Shown here: positions 20,999-28,617 of the stretch, one piece after another
How the letters are laid out: each line of letters starts with the position of its first letter
Numbering within the stretch: the first letter of the stretch is position 1
Source: JALHUB01 sp963719465
GTDB lineage: Bacteria > Chloroflexota > Dehalococcoidia > DSTF01 > JALHUB01
Direction: 5' to 3'
NCBI GenBank assembly: GCA_963719465.1
Contig: OY970386.1
Span: 1,798,001 to 1,862,000, forward strand
DNA: 64,000 bases
Made by a program: the position numbers and the translations under genes
The notes under the pieces: model-generated
The model's input: the letters and a program-made list of their open reading frames with translations, nothing else
Told to the model about the DNA's origin: nothing
Database searches by the model: none

Positions 20999-22756
20999 AT
21001 GGCTCACGACGTTTTCATAAGTTACGCATCTCCCGACAAGCCTACGGCCGATGCGGTTTGTGCCCGGCTAGAATCGCGGCGTATCAGGTGCTGGATAGCC
21101 CCCCGCGATGTACTCCCCGGCATGGACTATGGCCAGGCATTGGTCGAAGCTATCAAACAGAGCCGCCTTGTGGTTCTGGTCTTTTCAGGCCGCTCGAACG
21201 ACTCACCGCAGGTCAAGAGAGAGATTGAGCGGGCGGTGGCCAACGGGATCACGGTCCTCCCATTCCGGATAGAAGACGTCGCTCCCTCCTCGTCATTAGA
21301 GTACTTCATCGCTGGCTCCCATTGGCTGGATGCCTTGACCCCGCCTCTTGAGCGCCATCTCGACCGTCTCGCCGAGACAGCAGAACTTCTCCTATCGAGG
21401 GCCGATGCACGAGAAGCCGTCCGATCGGAACAAGCCCCGATTGGTAGAGAGCCGGTTTCTGTCAGTCCCGCGCTCGTGGCGGTCGACGCCGCTATCAGGA
21501 AACTCCGCCGCTTCGGGCGCTTGAGTGCGCTTTCCGTTTGGCGCGTTCTCCGCTCGGGCGCGACTGCCGCAGCTAGACACCCACGAACGGCTGCAATTGC
21601 TGGGGTCGGCGTTTGTGGAGTCATTCTTGTCGCAATCCTACTGATGATGCTTTCTAGCAGCCGCAATGGGAATGGAAATGAACAGGTTCGCCAAATCCCA
21701 CCTCCCTCGCAGTCTGCCATTCCGGCAAACGTAGGAACTCTGACAGAGGGTACGACTTCCAGCCCAACGGCAAGCAAGCGCACAGCCACGCCTGGGAGCG
21801 CGCAAAACGCCGCGGCGATTGCAAGCGCGGTGCCCATGGGCCAGTCAGACAAAGATGCCATAGTCGCGAGCCCGACTTGTGTCGCACCCGGTGGTCGTGT
21901 CGAGGCAACTTGGACGGCTGTGGACCAGAAGCCAGGTGATGTGATTGCGCTGTTCCCTGCATCCGCTCAGGACACCGAATACGCCAGCTACAAGTGGCAA
22001 TACGTACAAACGACTGGTGGCAACGCCGTCTTTCCTGCCCCTTCAACCCCAGGTGATTATGAGGTCCGCCTCGTACGTGATAGCATCCACTTGGCTGCGA
22101 GCAACCCCGTGACAGTCAAGGACGGATGTCCTTCGCTGTCCGCACCTGCACAAATAGACGGATACTCCGCCACCGCGAGCCCGACTTGTGTCGCACCCGG
22201 TGGTCGTGTCGAGGCAACTTGGACGGCTGTGGACCAGAAGCCAGGTGATGTGATTGCGCTGTTCCCTGCATCCGCTCAGGACACCGAATACGCCAGCTAC
22301 AAGTGGCAATACGTACAAACGACTGGTGGCAATGCCGTCTTTCCTGCCCCTTCAACCCCAGGTGATTATGAGGTCCGCCTCGTACGTGATAGCATCCACT
22401 TGGCTGCGAGCAACCCCGTGACAGTCAAGGACGGATGTCCTTCGCTGTCCGCACCTGCACAAATAGACGGATACTCCGCCACCGCGAGCCCGACTTGTGT
22501 CGCACCCGGTGGTCGTGTCGAGGCAACTTGGACGGCTGTGGACCAGAAGCCAGGTGATGTGATTGCGCTGTTCCCTGCATCCGCTCAGGACACCGAATAC
22601 GCCAGCTACAAGTGGCAATACGTACAAACGACTGGTGGCAATGCCGTCTTTCCTGCCCCTTCAACCCCAGGTGATTATGAGGTCCGCCTCGTACGTGATA
22701 GCATCCACTTGGCTGCGAGCAACCCCGTGACAGTGAGCGATAGCTGCCCACCGTAG
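20999..22756 (+). CDS. Membrane-tethered TIR-domain protein with three extracytoplasmic repeats
   Basis: Residues 1-135 form a TIR domain: DVFISYAS at 4-11, the RCWIAPRDVLPG loop at 30-41, SGRSNDSPQVKREIE with Glu75 at the position of the NADase catalytic glutamate, and the end LEYFIAGSHWLDALTPPLE. A basic linker follows, then one transmembrane helix at about 197-220 (AAIAGVGVCGVILVAILLMM). After a Ser/Thr-rich stalk come three near-identical 103-residue repeats starting near 289, 392 and 495, each with a conserved Cys pair and the beta-sandwich pattern PGDVIALFPAS...PGDYEVRLVRD. The positive-inside rule puts TIR in the cytoplasm and the repeats outside. A GGAAGGAG site precedes the ATG. TIR proteins of defence systems are normally soluble, so this topology is unusual. 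Confidence 0.85.
   Translation: MAHDVFISYASPDKPTADAVCARLESRRIRCWIAPRDVLPGMDYGQALVEAIKQSRLVVLVFSGRSNDSPQVKREIERAVANGITVLPFRIEDVAPSSSLEYFIAGSHWLDALTPPLERHLDRLAETAELLLSRADAREAVRSEQAPIGREPVSVSPALVAVDAAIRKLRRFGRLSALSVWRVLRSGATAAARHPRTAAIAGVGVCGVILVAILLMMLSSSRNGNGNEQVRQIPPPSQSAIPANVGTLTEGTTSSPTASKRTATPGSAQNAAAIASAVPMGQSDKDAIVASPTCVAPGGRVEATWTAVDQKPGDVIALFPASAQDTEYASYKWQYVQTTGGNAVFPAPSTPGDYEVRLVRDSIHLAASNPVTVKDGCPSLSAPAQIDGYSATASPTCVAPGGRVEATWTAVDQKPGDVIALFPASAQDTEYASYKWQYVQTTGGNAVFPAPSTPGDYEVRLVRDSIHLAASNPVTVKDGCPSLSAPAQIDGYSATASPTCVAPGGRVEATWTAVDQKPGDVIALFPASAQDTEYASYKWQYVQTTGGNAVFPAPSTPGDYEVRLVRDSIHLAASNPVTVSDSCPP
21866..22748 (+). repeat. Three tandem 309-bp repeats inside the TIR gene
   Basis: Copies begin at 21866, 22175 and 22484, an exact 309-base (103-codon) period; the third is cut short by the gene's end. 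The copies are almost identical at the nucleotide level: the only internal difference noticed is AACGCC versus AATGCC near 22021. The sequence is coding, not CRISPR-like. Such identity implies recent duplication or ongoing homogenisation, and copy number may vary between strains. Confidence 0.95.
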
Positions 22757-22943
22757 TGCCTACTTCCCATGGCTCCTCAGGACACCCGTCCTTCTCGGAA
22801 GCGGTGCAAAAACCACCGAACGAGTTCAAGATGCGAATCCATGTCTGGTGATTGCTCGGACGAGAACAAGCAACGGTCCTCTTGACTTCCTCCGACACTA
22901 ACGCAATATGTTGTCGTGATTCTACGTTTGCGAGGTGATCACG

Positions 22944-23873
22944 ATGACAGCAACCATCATTCCGATCGGCGAAGAAGCAGCAGGCTGGGAACGCGTCCTC
23001 TATGCATTTCTTGCAGAAAAGGAGCGCAGATCCGGCTCAAGACGCACAGTCGAAGGCTACTCCCGCATGCTCCAGCATTTCTTCGGCAACGTCGGCAAGT
23101 CCCCTGACAAGATCACGAGCCAGGAGGTATTCGCGTGGGCATACGGCAAGGGGCTCTCCGGCAAGGTGCCCTCGGCAATGACGATCGGCTCAAGGCTTGC
23201 CTGCCTGAGTTCCTTCTACCGCTTCCTCATCCGCATGGAGATCGTCTCCGCCAACCCCTGCGACCAGATTGAGCGGCCTAGGTCCTCGCCGAGTCCGCCG
23301 CGAGGGATCAGCGCCGAGGGCATCAGGAAGCTGCTGTCCGTCATTCCTAACACTCCGGCCGGGCTGCGCGACAAGGCCATCATCTTGACGCTTGTGTTGA
23401 CGGGCCGGCGCCGGGCCGAGGTCTTCAACCTGAAGGTCGGCGATCTCATCCGAACCGACGGCCTCTTCTACACCTACCGCGGGAAGGGCGGCAAGCAAGG
23501 GAAGCGCGAGTTGCCGCTGCCCGCGTTCGAGGCGATCCGAGAAGCTCTCGCTGCCTTCGGCAAGGACCTCGATGAAATGAAGCCCGAGGAATCTCTCTGG
23601 CCTTCGCCAAGTCGGAACGACACGGGCATCACCAGTGGCACGTTCTATGGTAACTTGCAGCGCTACCTGCGCCAGGCCGGCCTTCCTCGCGCCGGCGTCC
23701 ACATCTTCCGCCACTCGGCCGCTAAGCTCAGGCGTGACGTGGGAGAGTCCATAGAGGACGTGAGTCGCTTCCTCGACCACAGCTCTCTGGCCGTGACAAC
23801 GGTGTACCTGCGGCGTCTGGAAGGGCAGGAGGACCGGAGCTGGCAGAAGGTGGCAGCGGCGCTGGGCTTCTGA
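22944..23873 (+). CDS. Tyrosine recombinase/integrase (XerC/D type)
   Basis: A 309-residue site-specific recombinase. The N-terminal SAM-like core-binding domain (residues ~15-105) precedes the catalytic domain. Active-site residues are visible: Arg156 in TGRRRAEV, the lysine region near RGKGGKQGKRELPL, His253-x2-Arg256 in HIFRHSAA, the His of LDHSSLAV and the nucleophile Tyr288 in TTVYLRR. The ATG at 22944 is preferred because GAGGTGA lies 6-7 bases upstream. It stands between two defence cassettes and probably marks an insertion event that assembled the island. No attachment site was identified next to it. Confidence 0.92.
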   Translation: MTATIIPIGEEAAGWERVLYAFLAEKERRSGSRRTVEGYSRMLQHFFGNVGKSPDKITSQEVFAWAYGKGLSGKVPSAMTIGSRLACLSSFYRFLIRMEIVSANPCDQIERPRSSPSPPRGISAEGIRKLLSVIPNTPAGLRDKAIILTLVLTGRRRAEVFNLKVGDLIRTDGLFYTYRGKGGKQGKRELPLPAFEAIREALAAFGKDLDEMKPEESLWPSPSRNDTGITSGTFYGNLQRYLRQAGLPRAGVHIFRHSAAKLRRDVGESIEDVSRFLDHSSLAVTTVYLRRLEGQEDRSWQKVAAALGF

Positions 23874-23964
23874 CTCTTGTCCCGAAACACCCATCTCGCC
23901 TTACCCCGTTTCCCTGTCGATTATTCAGATAGGCTAAGAGAACATCTGACGCACTAGGGATTAC

Positions 23965-24747
23965 GTGGGCCACAATCGTCTCGGTCGACTTCCCAAGCGA
24001 GATCGCTGGGTTCAAGTGGTTGAGCTCCTGGATGCTCAGCCTGAAGACACATCCACGTTGGCCGGGGCTATTGCGAGAGCCGCAGAAGGGCGCCTGCGCA
24101 AACTCGCGACCGATCCCTCACTTGTCTACTGCTTCTGGCTACTCACCAAGCTCACATCTGCTGCGAGAAGCGCTGACTTCGCCTCAGAGTTGGGACGCAT
24201 CGGAGTTGAGGTGGAAGACCGGCCTTCCGCGCTCACATTTGTCGCCCGAGTATCAGAGAGCGTCCGCAGGGAGACAGCAGACTATCCGTCGTCAGGGCAT
24301 TTCTCCGACGTTAGTTCACTTGCTTTGAGGCATGCACTGCTCGAGACGGTCGGGCGACAGGGGCCGAGTCTGTTTGACGACTCACTCGCTGACCTGCAGC
24401 GCGCTGTGCGCGCCTTCTCAACTCGAGTGCGTTTCGGAGAATTGGCCCATTCGTTCTTCGCTGACTTCCTCTCTCGCACTCTCACCTCCTGCGTCGACCG
24501 CGAACTCGCCAACCATGTGGGCGCAGGCTTCAAGCTTTCGACTGCCAGCGAGGCGCTCGATTTCATGAAAGCCCTTGATGTTCACACAAGGCAGTCGGCC
24601 CGCATAGTTAGGGACTTTGCCGGGGGCTGGTACTCCAAACACAACTGGGAATCCCAAGGCGAGATCAGCAAAGAGGAAACACAGCGGTTCGTCGCCTTTG
24701 CCCTTCGGAAGCTCCGAACCGAACTTGCCCGCGAGGCCGCGGCATGA
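23965..24747 (+). CDS. QueC-partner defence protein (QatB-like position), 260 aa
   Basis: An all-helical 260-residue protein with conserved-looking Trp/Phe patches (FGELAHSFFADFLSRTL and FAGGWYSKHNWESQGE) and no known catalytic motif. It begins Met-Gly-His-Asn from a GTG codon, so removal of the initiator Met would expose an N-terminal glycine. It overlaps the following QueC-like gene by four bases (ATGA), which ties the two functionally. In Qat systems a protein of similar size precedes the QueC-like QatC; in type IV CBASS a QueC-like enzyme is reported to attach a deazaguanine to the partner's N-terminal glycine (from memory). A substrate role here is inference. Confidence 0.6.
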   Translation: MGHNRLGRLPKRDRWVQVVELLDAQPEDTSTLAGAIARAAEGRLRKLATDPSLVYCFWLLTKLTSAARSADFASELGRIGVEVEDRPSALTFVARVSESVRRETADYPSSGHFSDVSSLALRHALLETVGRQGPSLFDDSLADLQRAVRAFSTRVRFGELAHSFFADFLSRTLTSCVDRELANHVGAGFKLSTASEALDFMKALDVHTRQSARIVRDFAGGWYSKHNWESQGEISKEETQRFVAFALRKLRTELAREAAA

Positions 24748-26511
24748 AACGAGCCCTTATCCAGTGCGACGAAGCGGTTGCGCCAGCTTCCGTTTGCTCC
24801 CAACGTTGGGACGTGAACGAAAAGATATGCCATCGTGGGAGCGAAGCAAACCTTAATCTGAACATCGACAGTCCCGCTCATGCGCTCCTCAAGGGCCTGG
24901 AAAGTCGGGCAGCCGATCTTGTTCGGATCGCTGCCTACGTATATGGCGCCGACCAGATAGTGGGCCGAGGCGGAGAGGCGGACGTATTCGGCGACAGCTG
25001 GGAGCGGCAATTCACGATGTACGTCCCTGTCTCCGCCCCGGATCTCTGGGCCGAGGGGCGGGTATCCAGCGTCCTCCAAGAAACGTTGAGATTCGCCACG
25101 GGGGACAGCTGGAGATTCGTCTTCTCTCATGCGAGCGCAGACGCGGTGCAGCTTCCATTTCACATCGATCCTGCCGCCACGACCAACGATCCTGATTCAG
25201 TGTTCATGTTCTCCGGAGGGATGGACAGCCTCTGCGCCGTCGTGGAGGCCGCCTTCCTTGGAAGCCGAAGGCCCCTGCTCATCGGCCACTCACCCGCCTA
25301 CCATATATCGAGCCGCCAGCGCCGACTGGCACGGCTCTTGGGCGAGCACCACGCCAGCTGGAACCCGTTTCCCTACCTGAGCGTTTCTATCCACCGCACC
25401 GGCCCGGACCCGCGGGATTACAATCAACGCTCGCGGGCCTTCCTTTACGCTGCACTGGGTGTCTCCGTCGCGCACCTTCTCGGTCTGAGTCAGGCGGCGG
25501 TTCCAGACAACGGGGTCGTGAGCTTGAACCTGCCGGTCAACAAGCAACTGCTCGGGACGAAAGCAAGTCGCTCGACCCCACCCGAAGTTTCTGCTCCTTT
25601 TCAACCGGCTTGCGCAATCGGTCCTGGAGGACGCGCCGCTTCTTCACAATCCCCTCTGGTCACGTACGCGTGCGGAAGGGCTCGAGGTTCTTAAGGAAAC
25701 GCATCTCGAACAACTGCTGGAAGAGACCAACTCATGTTCCCATTCACGTGCCCTCACGCTGATGCGTCCTCATTGCGGCGTCTGCTCTCAGTGCATCGAC
25801 CGGCGTTTCGCTACTCTTGCTGCAGGGCTAGAGCAGTATGACCCGACAGATCGATATAACACCGAGATATTCCTGGGCGAGCTTAAAGAGTCAAACGCGC
25901 GCACGATGGCTGTTTCTTACGTCCGCTTCGCGAGCGAGGTGCTGGAAACGGCACCCGAAGGGCTATTCTCCAGATTTCCCGAACTTGTCGAGGCACTGGA
26001 CCCTTCCGACCCCAGCCAGCGCCTTAAGGCGGAAGCACTGACGGATCTGCTGCGCCGGCACTCCGCGGCGGTAATACGAGTCGTGGAAGAGCAGGTTCGC
26101 AAGGCGGCTCCGCAGTTAGCTCGGCGGGAGCCGCCTGCAAGTTGTCTCCTCCGGTCTCACATTTCGGACGAAGATGCTCAGGGGCTTGGGGATTTCAGGA
26201 CAAGTCGCGATTACACCGTGCGACAGCAGCCCGTCTCGAGCGCAGCTGAGGCTGAGGCGCTGAACAAGGCCAAGGACATCGAGGTTCGGCGACGGATAGG
26301 CGCTTGGCCTCCAACCGCCGCCGCGTTTGTTGAGATACTCCTTCAGTCGCGGGATGCTGGGACTCCCTGTCTGCGATGGAAGCAGATCAGCGAGCGCTTG
26401 AACGCGAGAGACTATCATCCCAACAGAGTCCACGACGTTCGCCGTGGCGTGGCAGACTGGGAGAAAGTTGTCGGCTCGCCGCGTCGCGGCGTCTATCAGT
26501 TGAAATCGTAG
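24744..26511 (+). CDS. QueC-like (7-cyano-7-deazaguanine synthase family) defence protein, frameshifted
   Basis: The PP-loop ATPase motif SGGMDS is at residues 157-162. The frame from 24744 stops at 25694, but removing one C from the CCCC run at 25577-25580 continues the protein through the QueC zinc site (SCSHSRAL...HCGVCSQCIDRR, four Cys) to 26511, about 588 residues. The extended N- and C-terminal parts distinguish it from housekeeping QueC (~220 aa) and resemble QatC/Cap9 proteins of defence loci. A C-terminal winged-helix-like stretch (CLRWKQISERLNARDYH) is present. Two fragments would be annotated as 24744-25694 and 25762-26511. Either a real disruption or a homopolymer sequencing error. 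Confidence 0.75.
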
Positions 26512-26519
26512 CCACCTTC

Positions 26520-26570
26520 CCCACCAAATACCCACAAAAGATCCCACTTTCTGCCCACATTTCTGCCCAC
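26520..26570 (+). repeat. Helically phased CCCAC array upstream of the serine recombinase
   Basis: The pentamer CCCAC begins at 26520, 26531, 26543, 26554 and 26566, spacings of 11, 12, 11 and 12 bases. The last two lie in an 11-base direct repeat (TTTCTGCCCAC at 26548 and 26560). One helical turn between copies places them on one face of the DNA, as in iterons, recombinase arm sites or cooperative operators. The array fills most of the gap between the QueC-like gene and the small gene at 26593. Confidence 0.6.
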
Positions 26571-26592
26571 TTCGGTTCTGTATCTTGGCCAC

Positions 26593-26766
26593 ATGGACAA
26601 GAACTCGGATGGACTTGCTATCGTGCCGCGACCGGAGCCTATATGGTCGTCGACTAGCGTCGACCTCGCGGGCCGTGAACGGCTCACGAGGGCAATCGCA
26701 GCGATGGTGCAGTCGGCGCTGGCATACGAAGCTAGGCAGATTCCAGGCAAAGGGGCCGAACGATGA
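26593..26766 (+). CDS. Small 57-aa protein coupled to the serine recombinase
   Basis: ATG at 26593 to TGA at 26764-26766, overlapping the recombinase ATG (26763) by four bases, so the two are translationally coupled. The product has a Pro/Ser-rich start (IVPRPEPIWSS) and a helical second half (GRERLTRAIAAMVQSAL). The size and position suggest a recombinase helper, directionality factor or regulator, but no family is recognised. The phased CCCAC array directly upstream may be its or the recombinase's binding site. Confidence 0.55.
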   Translation: MDKNSDGLAIVPRPEPIWSSTSVDLAGRERLTRAIAAMVQSALAYEARQIPGKGAER

Positions 26767-28352
26767 CGCGAAGACCGGGCCGGCCGAAGAAGTACCTCGA
26801 ATTCGCGGACCTGCGCGGCTTGAGGTTTCGCGCCTACATCCGGGAGTCCTCGGGCCGCCAAGCGGAAGCGGGCCGGTACGGCCCCGACATCCAGCGAGCG
26901 GGCATCAAGGCGTTCTGTGAACGGGAAGGCCTGCCCCAGCCCGAGAAGGAGTACTTCGACGCTGCATCCGGCCGTAGCGTTGAGCGGCGAACCAGCCTCC
27001 AGCGCGCCCTTGCGGAAGCGGAGGAGTACGATGTCCTACTCTTCTACCACACCTCGCGGAGTTTCCGGAACCGGCATGAGGCTGCCCTGTGGAAGACGAA
27101 CTTTCGCCGCGCTCGCATTGTCATCGTCTTTACTGAACAACGCTTCATATCCGGTGACCCCCGTTCAAAGACGCGAGAGGCCGTCGACGAGATCGTGGAT
27201 GAGATACACAGCGACAGCATCAGCATGTTCGTCTCGCAAGGGGTGCGACAGAAGTTTGAGCGAGGGGGCGTGAATGGCAAGCCGCCACTGGGATACAAGC
27301 GCTACCACGGCGAGCCCGGCGATCCGAAGAACGGCAGCCTGACCATCGACGAGCGGGGACGCTTGACCGTCCGTACTATCTTCGATCTCTACCTCACGGG
27401 GCAGCACTCCATCGCGAGCATCGCGATGCGCCTCAACCCGATGCTCGACGAGGAGGGCAAGCCCTTGCACCGCTCGCGCCTCGGTCAGTTGCTGACAAAG
27501 GGCGGTGTCGAGGAGATCCTGCACAATCGCGTCTACACGGGCATCACTGTATGGGCGCCGGGGACGCCGGACGAGGAAACACGTCCAGGAATCCACGAGG
27601 CCATTGTCACAGAAGCCGAGTGGGAGGACGCACAGCGCATCCGAATCAGGCGAACGCATCGGCAGGGTCGTCGACCGGCGCGGCGCCCCTATCCGCTATC
27701 GAGGCCCGCCGCCTGCTACTATTGCGGCGCCTCCTTCGTCGGGGATACCGGCGGTCGCAACGGCAGCCGCCGCTACCGACACCACGTCTCCGTCGACTGC
27801 TTGAATCGCCGTTCGTATTCGGCAGAGCGACTAGAGGGCCAGATGGGACAGTTGCTATCGAGTCGGCTCAGGTTGCCCGCGGGCTGGGAGCAACTATGCC
27901 TGCAACAGCTGGCCGAAGGGCAGCAGCCGGGACCGGAGATCGAAAGGCAGCGGCAGTACCTAGAGCGGGCGAGGAAGAAGCTCCAGCAGATGTATGCGTG
28001 GGGCGACATGGAAGAGCACGAGTACCGCACGCAGCGTGAGGAGATAGCACGTCAACTCCTGGCCCTTCCGGAGCCGCGGCCCGTGATACTGGAGGACATG
28101 CGTCATGGGGCGGAATTGCTTCGCGACATTGGCGCGCTTTGGTCGCACCCAGGCGTCTCCCAGGAGCAGCGCGAGACTTTTGTGGATGAGCTTTTCGAGA
28201 AGATACAGTTGGACGAGATAGGAATCCGTGCAGTCCTGCCGCGGGCCGAGAATAGAGATCTTCTGGCCGTTGTCCAGGCCAGCTGGGGTGGTTATGGTCG
28301 GGGTGGACAGATTCGAACTGTCGACCTCTTGGTCCCAAACCAAGCGCTCTAA
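26763..28352 (+). CDS. Large serine recombinase
   Basis: The N-terminal resolvase-type catalytic domain (about residues 22-165) has the nucleophile region YIRESSGRQ, most likely Ser29, and continues with LLFYHTSRSFRN. A recombinase domain (GVNGKPPLGYKRY, LLTKGGVEEILHNRVYTG) and a zinc-beta-ribbon (CYYCGASF plus a downstream Cys) follow, then a coiled coil with many Gln/Arg/Glu. The final ~18 residues (GGQIRTVDLLVPNQAL) are not a protein domain; they are the antisense reading of the adjacent tRNA-Pro gene. This overlap shows integration at the tRNA 3' end. It likely mobilised the island, or part of it. Confidence 0.92.
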   Translation: MTRRPGRPKKYLEFADLRGLRFRAYIRESSGRQAEAGRYGPDIQRAGIKAFCEREGLPQPEKEYFDAASGRSVERRTSLQRALAEAEEYDVLLFYHTSRSFRNRHEAALWKTNFRRARIVIVFTEQRFISGDPRSKTREAVDEIVDEIHSDSISMFVSQGVRQKFERGGVNGKPPLGYKRYHGEPGDPKNGSLTIDERGRLTVRTIFDLYLTGQHSIASIAMRLNPMLDEEGKPLHRSRLGQLLTKGGVEEILHNRVYTGITVWAPGTPDEETRPGIHEAIVTEAEWEDAQRIRIRRTHRQGRRPARRPYPLSRPAACYYCGASFVGDTGGRNGSRRYRHHVSVDCLNRRSYSAERLEGQMGQLLSSRLRLPAGWEQLCLQQLAEGQQPGPEIERQRQYLERARKKLQQMYAWGDMEEHEYRTQREEIARQLLALPEPRPVILEDMRHGAELLRDIGALWSHPGVSQEQRETFVDELFEKIQLDEIGIRAVLPRAENRDLLAVVQASWGGYGRGGQIRTVDLLVPNQAL

Positions 28353-28373
28353 ACCTGACTGAGCTACACCCCG
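28295..28373 (-). tRNA. tRNA-Pro (anticodon UGG)
   Basis: On the minus strand: acceptor stem CGGGGTG/CACCCCG, D-arm GCTC...GAGC, anticodon stem CTTGG/CCAAG with loop TTTGGGA (anticodon TGG), variable loop AGGTC, T-arm GACAG TTCGAAT CTGTC, discriminator A and an encoded CCA at 28295-28297. All stems pair. The serine recombinase frame ends inside this gene from the opposite strand, marking it as the integration target. Confidence 0.95.
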
Positions 28374-28617
28374 ACGGCTTCGCTCTCGACCGCCTCATAG
28401 ATTGTGCCAGGAATGGGCTGGCGCGCAACCCCTCCGCAAGCAGCCAAGATGATGACAAGCCCTCGCATCTTTAGCTCTGATGGGATTGCAGGGTATCATT
28501 CGAACAAAGGGTTGCACGTTGGCGCCGCGGCGGTGCCGCCGCCGGCTGAGGCATGATACAATTTAGAAAGCATCTAGCTGTTATTTGTCCGTCTCGCAGC
28601 GCTGAAGGGAGCAGCGA

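Noticed and set aside
22043..22627. Two identical 91-residue minus-strand frames
   Set aside because: They only reflect the 309-bp repeats of the TIR gene read backwards.
21866..22748. Possible CRISPR array
   Set aside because: Repeats are 309 bases, contiguous, in frame and coding, with no spacers. No CRISPR array or cas gene was seen in the window.
28300..28352. Conserved C-terminal motif of the serine recombinase
   Set aside because: The last ~18 residues are simply the tRNA-Pro gene read on the opposite strand.
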